Counted from the stretch's first letter, positions 32,830 to 41,890 are shown. The stretch: DNA of 55,530 nucleotides from Methylobacter sp. (GCF_023227905.1 NZ_JALOCF010000026.1:1-55530); one strand, 5' to 3'. Notes: generated by a model not told the origin, from the letters alone. Made by a program: numbers and translations.

Positions 32830-34332
32830 TTATTTAAGTTTCTTAAAATACGAAGTGGACTCAACCTCATATCCAGCGGATAGAAACAGTTGATGTGAAC
32901 GCTCGTTAGCCCCAAGCACATCGGCATGGAGTATGTTTATTTCTTGGCGATTTTGGGCGAACCACATTTCCGCACTGTGCAATAGGTCACGTCCGCAACC
33001 TGTAATGCCGGGTACGAGATAAATGGAGACTTCCGCCTGATGATGCTGAATATCAAAGCGCACAACGCCAATCGGAACGCCGTCTCGCTGACCGATGAGC
33101 AGCGCTTTATTCGGATCGGTCAACAACGAAGCAAACCAGCGGCGGTGCTCTTCCCAATTGATGGGATCGGAATTTCGTGAAACCGTCCTGATCGCCGGAT
33201 GATTGCGCCAAGAAAACAAGCTCTCTGAATCGTCCGCTTTTGCAGTCCGGATCACAATCCCGCTGCAACCCATCCTACTAACGACACGTAATGCCCCCCG
33301 AGTATCCACGGTCCGCATAGCATTGCGGGAAATCAGTTGCCTCAGGCAATTATTTTCAATCAAGGCGTTAATATGCCGCCCGATTACCCGATCAAACTGA
33401 TGCTTTAGATCGGGGGCATACACTAATCCATCTGATGCGGCATCAACAATCTGCTTGCGCTGATTTTCGGCCGTACAGATGGCTATTGTCGGCAAGCCGA
33501 GGCAGCAACGCTCCCAGGTTGCGCCACCTCCTGCGCCAATCGATAAGTCAGCTGCCGCCATCAACTCCGCCATCCGGTTCGTTTGCACATGACACGCAAA
33601 ATGATGGCTAAGACAAGCAACCTCAATTGCCTCGCGACAAGGGTGCTGCGCGCCAATTACCACGTCCACCTGCATATCCGCAACGCCAATATCAGTCAGC
33701 ACCTGGATGGCTCGGCCGGTATAGTTATCGGCATCCATACCGCCGAAGAAGATTAGGATGCGTTGAACCGCACCTTTACGGGGGCCGACCTGTTCATGGA
33801 GTTGCCGGAACTCTTCGCGCAGCAATGCATAGCGTAGGCCAAGCAGTAGCAGGCAATGATCAGGAACTTTACCGACATATCGAGTGCTCATGTCCGCATA
33901 ATTGTTTTGGTCGAGCAGTATGTCACAGTCATGCCGGCGATCGGCAATGTCGTCAATCGCCAGAATTCTCCGGGCGGCTTGCCTAAGCTTGGATTCCCAG
34001 CGTGAATCCAAGGCATAGTGATCAACGATGAGCCAATCCCAGGCCCTATCTGACAAGGCTTTAACCGAATCCCTCGCATCCTCTACTTGACTGCAACCGA
34101 GCCAATGCGCATGAGCCAGCTCATCTAAGTCAGCATCATTTTCAGCGCTATCGAGCATTGCCAACTCATAGCCCCTTGCTTCAACAATGCTTCCCAGGTA
34201 TTCCGGCAGGTGACGGCTGACGAAACGAATCAGCGCTCCGCGATGCGCCAATTCATCCGCCAAAGTCAGGCAACGCATGAAGTGACCTGTACCGATGTGA
34301 ATAGAAGCATCGACACGGAAGGCAATCTTCAT
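32830..34332 (-). CDS. PseG-PseH fusion: UDP-sugar hydrolase and N-acetyltransferase
   Basis: 500 aa, two domains. Residues 1-~345 are PseG: FRVDASIHIGTGHFMRCLTL at the start, IVDHYALDSRWE, FFGGMDADNYTGR, and SIGAGGGATWERCCLGLPTI. Residues ~352-500 are a GNAT domain (GIVIRTAKADDSESLFSWRN, ISRNSDPI-like loop, VEIY-like VSIYLVPGITGCGRDLL, NERSHQLFLSAGYEVESTSY) matching PseH. PseH acetylates the 4-amino group of the UDP sugar and PseG then removes UDP, so consecutive steps are joined in one chain. pseI follows after one base. Confidence 0.88.
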   Translation of the reverse strand: MKIAFRVDASIHIGTGHFMRCLTLADELAHRGALIRFVSRHLPEYLGSIVEARGYELAMLDSAENDADLDELAHAHWLGCSQVEDARDSVKALSDRAWDWLIVDHYALDSRWESKLRQAARRILAIDDIADRRHDCDILLDQNNYADMSTRYVGKVPDHCLLLLGLRYALLREEFRQLHEQVGPRKGAVQRILIFFGGMDADNYTGRAIQVLTDIGVADMQVDVVIGAQHPCREAIEVACLSHHFACHVQTNRMAELMAAADLSIGAGGGATWERCCLGLPTIAICTAENQRKQIVDAASDGLVYAPDLKHQFDRVIGRHINALIENNCLRQLISRNAMRTVDTRGALRVVSRMGCSGIVIRTAKADDSESLFSWRNHPAIRTVSRNSDPINWEEHRRWFASLLTDPNKALLIGQRDGVPIGVVRFDIQHHQAEVSIYLVPGITGCGRDLLHSAEMWFAQNRQEINILHADVLGANERSHQLFLSAGYEVESTSYFKKLK

Positions 34333-34338
34333 GTTTAT

Positions 34339-34965
34339 CTAAGCTTTTTGCAGCAAAAACCAAGTGCCATCGTCCCCAGGAAAAGCCGGATCGCGTTGAT
34401 AACAAAAACCGTAATCCACGAGCTTCAAGTCGGGGTATTTATCCAGCATTTCACCGGCAAAGTCCCTTTTGAACAAACGATCCGCGTGCCCCCGATACGG
34501 AATAGCCACGGGTGTCGGATTGTAATACTCGGATATTAAAATCAGCCGGTTGGATGCCTGATATAGTTTTTCGTAAACACTATCCAGCCCGTCTGGATTG
34601 ATATGGATCAGCACGCCTTTGATCAATGCGAGATCTGCTTTCCCGGCTACAGGATAGTCGAAGATGGAACCTTCAAATACGTTACTCTCGCCAATCAAGC
34701 TTTTAACTTGCGTTGCGGCATCGTGGTTGATTTCCACGGCTTGCAGATGAATATCCGGATAAAGCAGTTGCAGCGCCTTCAGGTTCATCCCGATGTTCGC
34801 GCCAAATTCAAGACAGGATGTCACTGGCCCCGCCTGTTTAAGCGCCGCCGAGAAAAAACTCAGTTTGGAGGCCAAGAGGTGGGAACTATTGTTTCGGTCA
34901 ATGTAATCGGCACCAAACTCGCCCGCCCAGAATTCCTCCTGCGGTGTTTTAAATCTTTCAACCAT
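34339..34965 (-). CDS. pseudaminic acid biosynthesis-associated methylase
   Basis: 208 aa from the ATG at 34965, chosen because GGAG lies 5-8 bases upstream; a TTG at 34980 is less likely. MVERFKTPQEEFWAGEFGAD, YIDRN, and the SAM motif CLEFGANIGMNL (51-62) match the methylase family repeatedly found in pseudaminic acid clusters. Substrate not established. It lies 6 bases before the pseG-pseH gene. Confidence 0.8.
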   Translation of the reverse strand: MVERFKTPQEEFWAGEFGADYIDRNNSSHLLASKLSFFSAALKQAGPVTSCLEFGANIGMNLKALQLLYPDIHLQAVEINHDAATQVKSLIGESNVFEGSIFDYPVAGKADLALIKGVLIHINPDGLDSVYEKLYQASNRLILISEYYNPTPVAIPYRGHADRLFKRDFAGEMLDKYPDLKLVDYGFCYQRDPAFPGDDGTWFLLQKA

Positions 34966-34999
34966 CTTTATCTCCGGCAATCAGTTTCGTATAAGGTCT

Positions 35000-35698
35000 T
35001 CAGGTAGAGCGATTCACACCATTAAACGCCGCAACCATCAATTCGGCCCGCTGCCAATCCTCTTCGTTATCAATGTCCGCCACGCGCCAATTGGGAATCA
35101 CCAAACCTATACCGTGCTGATGAATATTTTTCCCCTCCAGCCAAGTCTGCGCACGCCCCCAATAAAACTGTCCGGCATCGTAATAAGCCGGCTCAAGGTC
35201 TTGGGTCCGAGTCGAGGCATATTGGCTATCAAACGGTTCCATCAGACCACTCGGCAATTGCCGAAGCGCGCGCTGAATCGCAGAAGGATAGGCGGCAACA
35301 GGAAAAACATAATCCGCATTTTTCTCCTCTAGCATCTGCAATGCGGCAACCAGATCGCCACATTGCATAAATGGCACTGCGGGATAAATACAGCAGACTT
35401 GATCGACTTGCCAACCCAGCGCTTGGCACGCGCCAATGGCATGCGCAACGACGGGAACGGTGGGGGTGTAATCGTCCGCCAGTTCTGCCGGACGGACAAA
35501 GGGAACCTCCGCCCCCCACACCTTTGCCAGCTTTGAAATTTCGGCATCATCGGTGGTTACGACAATATGGTCGAACAATCCCGCCGCCTTCGCAACCTCA
35601 ATGGCCCCGGCGATCATAGGCTTTCCACAGAAATCCTTGATATTCTTGCGGGGGATGCGTTTGCTGCCGCCTCTGGCAGGAATAATGGCAATATTCAT
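35000..35698 (-). CDS. pseF: CMP-pseudaminic acid cytidylyltransferase PseF
   Basis: 232 aa. The start MNIAIIPARGGSKRIPRKNI is the CMP-sugar synthetase nucleotide-binding motif, followed by KDFCGKPMIAGAIE and VVTTDDAEISKLAKVWGAEV. It activates pseudaminic acid with CTP for transfer to protein. It overlaps the pseC stop by 4 bases (ATGA). Confidence 0.92.
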   Translation of the reverse strand: MNIAIIPARGGSKRIPRKNIKDFCGKPMIAGAIEVAKAAGLFDHIVVTTDDAEISKLAKVWGAEVPFVRPAELADDYTPTVPVVAHAIGACQALGWQVDQVCCIYPAVPFMQCGDLVAALQMLEEKNADYVFPVAAYPSAIQRALRQLPSGLMEPFDSQYASTRTQDLEPAYYDAGQFYWGRAQTWLEGKNIHQHGIGLVIPNWRVADIDNEEDWQRAELMVAAFNGVNRST

Positions 35699-36858
35699 AC
35701 GCTAATCGCCCTCCTCAAAGCGTTAACGACCTGATCTTGTTCATCCGCTGTCAACGCGGGAAACATCGGCAAGCTGATAATTTCCGCATAATATTGCTCG
35801 GCTTCCGGACAGTAGCCCGGTTTGAAGCCCAGCTGTTGATAATAGGGCTGCAGATAGACCGGTATGTAATGCAAATTAACACCTATGCCTTGCGCTCTGA
35901 GCGCTTCGAAAACATCCCGGTGGGTTTTGCCGATGTGTTCGAGTTTTAAGCGAATGATATATAGGTGGAAGGAGGAATAATTGTCTGGATGTTGCCACGG
36001 AATCACTATCGGCAAATCGCTCAATATTTCATCATATCGCAGAGCAAGCGCATGGCGTAGGGTGACGAATTCATCGAGCCGTTGCATTTGGCTAAGCCCC
36101 AATGCGGCATGTATGTCAGTCATGCGATAGTTAAAACCAAGATCAATCTGCTGGTAGTACCAAAGTTGTTCAGGTGGGCGGAGGACCATATCTGCCGCAT
36201 CACTGCTGATGCCATGGCTGCGCAGCAATTTCATACGTTTGGCCAACTGTGCATCGTTAGTCAGCGCCATGCCGCCTTCGCCAGCGGTGATGATTTTTAC
36301 CGGATGAAAACTGAACACTGTTATATCGCTATAACGGCCATTGCCGATGATTTCGCCACGGTATTTTCCACCGATGGCGTGCGAGGCATCCTCAATAATT
36401 TTGAAACCGTATTGCTTACTTAGCCGATGAATGGCTTCCATATCGCAGGATTGACCACATAAATGCACCGGGATCACAACTTTGGGCAGGCAGCCATTTT
36501 TTTCCGCCTGAGCCAATTTATCGGCCAAACATTCCACGCTCATGTTGTAAGTATGCGGATCAATGTCCACAAAATCGACACTGGCACCACAATACAGCGC
36601 ACAATTGGCGCTGGCTACAAAGGTAATAGGAGTGGTCCAGACACTGTCGCCCTTGCCTACGCCCAACGCTAAGCAGGCGATATGCAAAGCCGAAGTGGCG
36701 CTATTCACGGCAAACGCATATTGCGCGCCGCAATAATTCATCACTGAGTTTTCAAAACCAGGAACCGCCGGGCCTTGCGTCAAAAAATCCGAACGCAACA
36801 CATCCGCTACGGCCTGAATGTCGGCCTCGCTAATTGTTTGACGACCATAAGGAATCAT
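35695..36858 (-). CDS. pseC: UDP-4-keto sugar aminotransferase PseC
   Basis: 387 aa. DegT-type with K188 in FSFHPVKIITAGEGG as PLP lysine, GPAVPGFENSVMNYCGAQYA early, and VHLCGQSCDMEAI; these are typical of PseC. It aminates C4 of the PseB product. Its ATG overlaps the stop of the pseB remnant (ATGA), so translation of pseC may depend on the remnant. Confidence 0.92.
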   Translation of the reverse strand: MIPYGRQTISEADIQAVADVLRSDFLTQGPAVPGFENSVMNYCGAQYAFAVNSATSALHIACLALGVGKGDSVWTTPITFVASANCALYCGASVDFVDIDPHTYNMSVECLADKLAQAEKNGCLPKVVIPVHLCGQSCDMEAIHRLSKQYGFKIIEDASHAIGGKYRGEIIGNGRYSDITVFSFHPVKIITAGEGGMALTNDAQLAKRMKLLRSHGISSDAADMVLRPPEQLWYYQQIDLGFNYRMTDIHAALGLSQMQRLDEFVTLRHALALRYDEILSDLPIVIPWQHPDNYSSFHLYIIRLKLEHIGKTHRDVFEALRAQGIGVNLHYIPVYLQPYYQQLGFKPGYCPEAEQYYAEIISLPMFPALTADEQDQVVNALRRAISV

Positions 36859-37124
36859 AAGCTGCTCGTTTGGCTCAGCTGAGCCTGCGCCGCTATATCT
36901 ACATTTGCAAGAATCCTGCGTAAAATGTCTTGATCACGAACATCATCAATAGAATAGGGCATGCAGGAAACTTGGACTTTTTGGCTCATTCCAAATTGCT
37001 TAAGTTCGTCACGTAAATAAATAATCAGTTTTTTGAGCTTATCGTTTTCAAGAATTGTTTTAGTCCACTGTTTACCAAAAGAGCCCGTTCTACCCGTGAT
37101 CAAAATAGACTTGTTATCAAACAT
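36855..37124 (-). pseudogene. pseB: truncated pseB (UDP-GlcNAc 4,6-dehydratase/5-epimerase) remnant
   Basis: 89 aa, against ~330 for intact PseB. Residues 1-~75 still match the PseB N-terminus (MFDNKSILITGRTGSFGKQW, LIIYLRDELKQFGMSQKVQV, YSIDDVRDQDILRRILANVD), but the NAD(P) motif reads GRTGSFG where GGTGSFG is usual. After residue ~75 the sequence leaves the family and stops; the catalytic region is missing. The ribosome site and the ATGA junction with pseC are kept, as if an internal deletion joined start and end. A 14-base palindrome GGCTCAGCTGAGCC lies at 36872-36885 near the junction. Confidence 0.85.
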
Positions 37125-37330
37125 TATTCTTCCTTAACTCGAATATATATTCCAACAACTTGAATATGAGTGCATTTTTTATCAGACTGCTTAAATAGCA
37201 GTTTCGTTTTCCTTAAACAGTTTAGCACCTAAAATCAACTACGCTTGTCATCCAGGCCCATTTCTTAGCACTCCCCAAGCTTTTTCGCCATCTCACGCTG
37301 TCAGGCGCTAGTTATCAGTCCAGATTGATT

Positions 37331-38407
37331 TTAGTTTTCAATAATTTGCACACGCTGGGTAATGCCGCATACTAGAGCATAAGGTATGGTCTCCGCCCCT
37401 AGTGCAATTTCTTCTACCGGCAAGCCTTCGCCCCACAAGGTTACTTTATCGCCGGGCTTTGCGTCGGGTTGAGTCGCCAAATCGACCGTAATCATGTCCA
37501 TTGAAACCCTGCCGATAAGCGGTACACGCTTGCCGTTAACCAGCACCGGCGTTCCGGTATTGGCGTAACGGGGATAACCATCACCATAACCTATCGCAAC
37601 GACGCCCAGTGCTGTGCTTTTATCGCACATCCATCGGCCGCCATAGCCGACTGTCTCACCTGCTTCGATTTGCTTGACTGCAATCAGCCGTGAATGCAGA
37701 CTCATGACCGGCTTAAGCCCTAATTCTTGGCCCGTGCTGTCTGGAAATGGAGAAATGCCGTATAGCATGACGCCAGGCCGCACCCAGTCAGTCAATGATT
37801 GCGGCCAGCCCAATATACCGGCCGAGTTGGCGATGCTGCGCTGGCCTGGATAGGCCGCCACGGTTTGATTGAACTGAAGGATCTGCTTCAGCGTCATATC
37901 GTCATTTTTATCGTCGGCGTTAGCCAAATGCGTCATCAGATTGACTGGTTGTCTGACAATGGCACAACGTTTCAAACGCTCATAAACGGCGCTAAAATCC
38001 TTGGCTTTAAAACCCAACCGATTCATGCCTGTGTCAATTTTCAGCCAAACCGTAAGCGCTTCCTGCTCTTTCCGAGCTTCTAGGATTTCAAGCTGGGAGA
38101 AAGAATGCAGTACAGGCTCCAGCTGATACTCCAACAGATCATTCACTTCTGCGGCACAGATAAATCCCTCTAAAACGGCAATCCTGTTTTTTAACCCCGC
38201 TTTGCGCAATCGGATACCTTCATCAGCCCTGGCCACTGCAAAGGCATCAGTATTATGTAACGCTTCGGCAATACGCAGCATGCCATGTCCATAGCCATTG
38301 GCTTTGACGAGCGCCATCACTTTCGCGCCCGGCGCACAACTTCGTACTTTGGCTAAATTATGCTGAACAGCATCCAGATCGAGCACCGCATACGCAGCCG
38401 GGCTCAT
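37331..38407 (-). CDS. alr: alanine racemase
   Basis: 358 aa. PLP lysine K35 in MALVKANGYGHG, and YGISPFPDS and EAGETVGYGGRW near the second catalytic region; VPLIGRVSMDMITVDL is also typical. It makes D-Ala for peptidoglycan. It overlaps dnaB by 4 bases, the same dnaB-alr order as in many gammaproteobacteria. Confidence 0.95.
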   Translation of the reverse strand: MSPAAYAVLDLDAVQHNLAKVRSCAPGAKVMALVKANGYGHGMLRIAEALHNTDAFAVARADEGIRLRKAGLKNRIAVLEGFICAAEVNDLLEYQLEPVLHSFSQLEILEARKEQEALTVWLKIDTGMNRLGFKAKDFSAVYERLKRCAIVRQPVNLMTHLANADDKNDDMTLKQILQFNQTVAAYPGQRSIANSAGILGWPQSLTDWVRPGVMLYGISPFPDSTGQELGLKPVMSLHSRLIAVKQIEAGETVGYGGRWMCDKSTALGVVAIGYGDGYPRYANTGTPVLVNGKRVPLIGRVSMDMITVDLATQPDAKPGDKVTLWGEGLPVEEIALGAETIPYALVCGITQRVQIIEN

Positions 38408-39795
38408 TCATAATCCCCGCCGGTATAGGTTCCCGCAAAATTTTCAAAGCGGGTATATTGTCCCAAAAAGGTGAGCCGAACTGTTCCCAGCGGGCCATTA
38501 CGCTGCTTGCCGATAATAACTTCTGCGATACCTTTATCAGGGCTGTCTTCGTTATACACTTCGTCCCGGTACACGAACACGATCAAATCGGCATCCTGCT
38601 CGATAGCACCCGACTCGCGCAAATCCGACATCATCGGACGTTTATTGGGGCGCTGTTCAAGATTACGGTTAAGCTGGGACAAGGCAACTACAGGGACATT
38701 CAATTCTTTGGCTAGCGCTTTTAAGCCTCTGGAAATATCGGAAATTTGCTGCACCCGATTATCGCCGCTGGAAGGCGATTGCATCAACTGTAAATAATCC
38801 AATACTATTAAACCCAGCGGCCCATGTTCACGCACTAAACGCCTGGCTCTTGAACGCACTTCAGTCGGCGTTAATGCCGGCGTATCGTCAATGAATAATT
38901 TGGTTTCAGCCAACAAATTGATGGCCGACGTCAAACGCGGCCACTCATCATCCTCCAGCTTTCCGGTTCGAATTTTATGTTGATCGATACGCCCTAATGA
39001 GGACATCATCCTCATCGCTAACGCATCTCCCGGCATTTCCATACTGAATACCGCAACCGGTTTATCGCCTTTAATCGCAATATTTTCCGCCATGTTCATG
39101 GCGATAGTAGTTTTACCCATGGAAGGTCGACCAGCCACAATAATTAAATCGGCCGGCTGCAAGCCTGAGGTCAGCTCATCAAAATCAGTAAATCCTGTGG
39201 CTGCCCCCGTGATAGAGCCTTCCTGTTCGAACAGCGTTTCAATTTTATCGACAGCGCGGGCCAAAAGGGATTTAATCGAAGTAAATCCTCCCTGCCCCCG
39301 TTGTCTTTGTTCGGCTATTTTAAATACCTGTCGTTCGGCGTTTTCAAGTAAATCGGCAGTCTCACGGCCCTCGGTATTGAACGCGGAATCCGAAATCTCT
39401 GTGCCGACATGAATCAACTGACGCAGCACCGACCGGTCTCTGACGATATTGGCATAGGTCACGATATTCGCTGCACTGGGCGTGTCTTTTGCCAGCATGC
39501 CTAAGTAAGGCAATCCTCCGGTGTTTTCAAGCTCACCTATAGATTCCAGGGCTTCCGATATGGTGATCACGTCAAATGGAATCTGTTTTTCGGCGAGCTG
39601 TTCAATCGTCTTGAAAATCAGTCGGTGATCTCTCCGATAAAAATCGCCTTCCGAAACTTTGTCCGACACGGAATCCCAAGTTTGATTATCCAGCATTAAT
39701 CCGCCCAAAACCGATTGTTCGGCCTGAATGGAGTTGGGAGGAATTTTTAGAGAATCCAGCGAATAATCACGATCAAACGAAAAATTTTCAGACAT
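38404..39795 (-). CDS. dnaB: replicative DNA helicase DnaB
   Basis: 463 aa. N-terminal primase-interacting domain (IPPNSIQAEQSVLGGLMLDN), a linker helix, and the RecA-like motor with Walker A GRPSMGKTT (about 221-229), Walker B IVLDYLQLM, and SQLNRNLEQRPNKRPMMSDL. No intein. It unwinds DNA at the fork. The rpsF-rpsR-rplI genes that often precede dnaB are absent here; transposon remnants take that place. Confidence 0.97.
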   Translation of the reverse strand: MSENFSFDRDYSLDSLKIPPNSIQAEQSVLGGLMLDNQTWDSVSDKVSEGDFYRRDHRLIFKTIEQLAEKQIPFDVITISEALESIGELENTGGLPYLGMLAKDTPSAANIVTYANIVRDRSVLRQLIHVGTEISDSAFNTEGRETADLLENAERQVFKIAEQRQRGQGGFTSIKSLLARAVDKIETLFEQEGSITGAATGFTDFDELTSGLQPADLIIVAGRPSMGKTTIAMNMAENIAIKGDKPVAVFSMEMPGDALAMRMMSSLGRIDQHKIRTGKLEDDEWPRLTSAINLLAETKLFIDDTPALTPTEVRSRARRLVREHGPLGLIVLDYLQLMQSPSSGDNRVQQISDISRGLKALAKELNVPVVALSQLNRNLEQRPNKRPMMSDLRESGAIEQDADLIVFVYRDEVYNEDSPDKGIAEVIIGKQRNGPLGTVRLTFLGQYTRFENFAGTYTGGDYE

Positions 39796-40249
39796 AGCTC
39801 ACAGCAATAGAAACGGTAGTTACAAAACACGACATAAATTTTTTAAAAGCCTAGAAAGATTAACGAAGAAGATGTAACACTGGAAATAATGTGAAGAGAA
39901 AAATGTTAGCATTCACTAATACAATTCTAGCGCGGTTGCTTAACAAATATACAGCATTGTTAGCATTATAATTAACTTGTATTCGCTAATTCCGACAAAA
40001 ATATTCAAATGATTCCGAATAAATCTAAGTACTTGTAGGTGTTTATGATTGATACTTGCAGAGTGCCCGGTTGGTCTCTCACCCATAAGGCAATTTATGC
40101 TACTTGAATAAAATCCTGGCAATTAAGTGCTCAGGATTAACCGTAAAGTACTCAAGTATAGCCTCGAAAGGCGGTATGCGTCCAAGAGCAGGCAATTTGA
40201 GGTTGAAGTTAAGTTTAGGATATACACATATAAATGCGCCTCCACGCCG
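39796..40249. other. intergenic region upstream of dnaB
   Basis: AT-rich gap of ~450 bases. The part near dnaB probably holds its promoter, though I cannot point to a good -35/-10 pair. Towards 40100-40250 the minus strand reads a degraded protein fragment ending NPEH-like words that may belong to the transposase remnant to its right. No intact gene. Confidence 0.4.
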
Positions 40250-40399
40250 TCATGCGGTTTCCGTCCGCTTGCTGTCGTGCAATTTTACACAGACATGGCG
40301 TGTGGCTCGATCAATGGCGACAAAGATGTACCCTTTGTCCTTGCCCAAGTTGATTGACGCGGTGTCAATGTATAGATAGCCAAGGCATAGACTATGATG
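40250..40399 (-). pseudogene. integrase-core transposase fragment
   Basis: The minus strand encodes about 49 residues, including LYIDTASINLGKDKGYIFVA and IDRATRHVCVKLHDSKRTET, before a TGA. The IDRATR wording is the rve/integrase-core catalytic region as in IS481-like transposases. Both ends are missing. The IS3-type element at 40391 abuts it and may have inserted into it. Confidence 0.6.
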
Positions 40400-40456
40400 T
40401 GGTTACACTAATCCGGACACACATTTTAAAATACCCTGAAAAGAGTGTGGTCCCAA

Positions 40457-40753
40457 ATGAACCGAGAAAAACCCCAAACTTATACAGCCGAATTTAGAGC
40501 CTCAGCGGTTAAGCTGGCGAATCAATCCGATAAGCCCATCACCCAAGTCGCCAAAGACCTTGGGATTAATGTGAATACCCTGCATACTTGGATAGCAAAA
40601 TATAGCCGCCCCAAAGAGAGCGATAAAACGGTTCGGACTGACGACCATCTTTATGAAGAATTAAAGCGCCTAAAGAAAGAAAATGCCCGACTGACAGAGG
40701 AGCGCGATCTGTTAAAAAAGGCGGCAGCGTACTTTACCAAGGAGCACCGGTGA
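40457..40753 (+). CDS. IS3-family transposase OrfA
   Basis: 98 aa from the ATG at 40457. An N-terminal helix-turn-helix (YTAEFRASAVKLANQSDKPI, VAKDLGINVNTLHTWIAKYS) is followed by a leucine-zipper-like coiled coil (LYEELKRLKKENARLTEERD, LLKKAAAYF). It would bind the inverted repeats together with OrfB. The frame is intact, but its partner is not. Its TGA lies at the edge of the inserted repeat. Confidence 0.88.
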   Translation: MNREKPQTYTAEFRASAVKLANQSDKPITQVAKDLGINVNTLHTWIAKYSRPKESDKTVRTDDHLYEELKRLKKENARLTEERDLLKKAAAYFTKEHR

Positions 40754-40820
40754 CTGCATGGATGCAGGAGGTAGAGTACCAACAGTAGGCGCTTTAGGCG
40801 ACGCAGGAGCAGTTACCGAG
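40752..40820 (+). repeat. copy of the NGGA-hairpin repeat inside the IS
   Basis: It starts with the hairpin CTGCA-TGGA-TGCAG, then GGAGGTAGAG, CCAACAGTAGGCGCT, and ends GCAGGAGCAGTTACCGAG. The same pieces occur at 9774-10030 next to lpxA. Removing about 68 bases restores the expected orfA/orfB junction (GTGAAGTACGCC), so it is an insertion. Confidence 0.75.
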
Positions 40821-41683
40821 AAGTACGCCTGGATCAAACAGCATATGACCGAGTTTCCAACTGATTTGATGTGTCGCTTTATGCAGGTTTCCCGAAGTGC
40901 TTATTATGCGTGGTTGCATCGCGCCCAAACAGCGATTGAAACGGATGATATTGAATTGACGACTATTATCCAAGCCTTGTTCAAGAAGAGCCGCGCTACC
41001 TATGGAACTCGGCGACTCCAAAAAATCGTTATTAAACCGAAATCGGGCAGCCAGTCGGTGACGGATAGGCTGGTTGATGCGGGAAGCCGATTTAGTTTGT
41101 AAAACGAAACGTAAATTCAAGGCCACGACGAACTCCAAGCATGACCAGCCGATTGCACCTAATCATCTGGTCGTCAATTCACAATGAACCAGCCCCATCA
41201 GGCTTATGTCGGCGACATCACTTATATCTCTACCCAGGAAGGCTGGTTGTATTTAGCGGTCGTGATTGATCTGTATTCCCGGCAAGTGGTCGGCTGGTCC
41301 AATGGCGGAGCATATGCGGACTAAGTTGGTGAACGATGCGCTACTGATGGCCATTTGGAAACGAAATCACGGGAAAGACTTGTTGTGGCATAGTGGCCGA
41401 GGTAGTCAATATGCGTCGGAAAGCCACCGAGCGCTATTAGCCCAGTATGGCATCCGGCAGAGCATGAGCCGTAAAAGGCAAATGTTGGGATAACGCGGTA
41501 CCAGAAAGCTTCTTCCACATCCTGAAAACCGAGCTGATACATCATCAAACCTATCAAACCCGTGCCGACGCAAGACAGGCGGTGTTTGAGTATATTGAGG
41601 TCTTTTACAACCGCGAACGCCTACATTCTGCAAATGGCTATTTATCACCGCTTGACTATGAATTGCAGCTTAAAGCTGCTTAG
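40758..41683 (+). pseudogene. IS3-family transposase OrfB, frameshifted
   Basis: Pieces in three frames: YAWIKQHMTEFPTDLMCRFM to TYGTRRLQ (~40824-41040), QPHQAYVGDITYISTQEGWL near 41190-41250, MAEHMRTKLVNDALLMAIWK (~41300) and VFEYIEVFYNRERLHSANGY (~41580-41645). At least three frameshifts or stops break it. The second DDE aspartate region reads WHSGRGSQY where WHSDRGSQY is usual, so an acidic residue is lost. The start now lies in the inserted repeat (ATG at 40758). Not functional. Confidence 0.85.
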
Positions 41684-41844
41684 CCGTATGCCCGGAAAAG
41701 TGTTGACACATCATAGTTCCAGTGTCCGTGAAATTAGGGCAAGATCAATTTGCTGATTTAAAGAAACAAACCTGAAATATCAGCTACTTTAAATACCAGA
41801 TGGGATTGGAGTGAAATGATAAAGTACCTAGGACTTTTCATAAT

Positions 41845-41890
41845 TCAGTCCTTAAAGCGATACTAAGATTTATAAAGCTCTAAGGACTGA
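41845..41890. repeat. 10-base inverted repeat downstream of rplQ
   Basis: TCAGTCCTTA (41845-41854) and TAAGGACTGA (41881-41890), 26 bases apart, perfect. It lies 44 bases past the rplQ stop and could end the alpha operon, but no T-run follows on the minus strand. Confidence 0.4.

Larger units (their letters stand above)
40391..41717 (+). mobile_element. decayed IS3-family insertion sequence
   Basis: Imperfect terminal inverted repeats: left 40391-40401 ACTATGATGTG and right 41707-41717 CACATCATAGT, continuing inward with shared ACACT and TCCGG blocks. Inside are an orfA and a broken orfB of the IS3 type. Length about 1.33 kb, normal for the family. The outer limit is uncertain by a few bases and I see no clear target duplication. 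It carries a 69-base hairpin-repeat insertion at the orfA/orfB junction. Confidence 0.8.

Noticed and set aside
32829..32927. 33-codon N-terminal extension of pseI
   Set aside because: It overlaps the end of pseG-pseH and its residues do not look like PseI; the ATG at 32828 follows that stop by one base.
37186..37202. ACTGCT-TAAAT-AGCAGT hairpin as terminator of alr
   Set aside because: The T-rich side is on the plus strand, whereas alr is transcribed on the minus strand; the stem is short.
38509..38516. GCCGATAA in dnaB as a sigma-28 -10
   Set aside because: It lies antisense inside a coding region and no -35 element is present at the correct distance.
40104..40379. Plus-strand ORFs upstream of the IS
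   Set aside because: The minus strand of the same segment encodes recognisable transposase words, so these are shadows.
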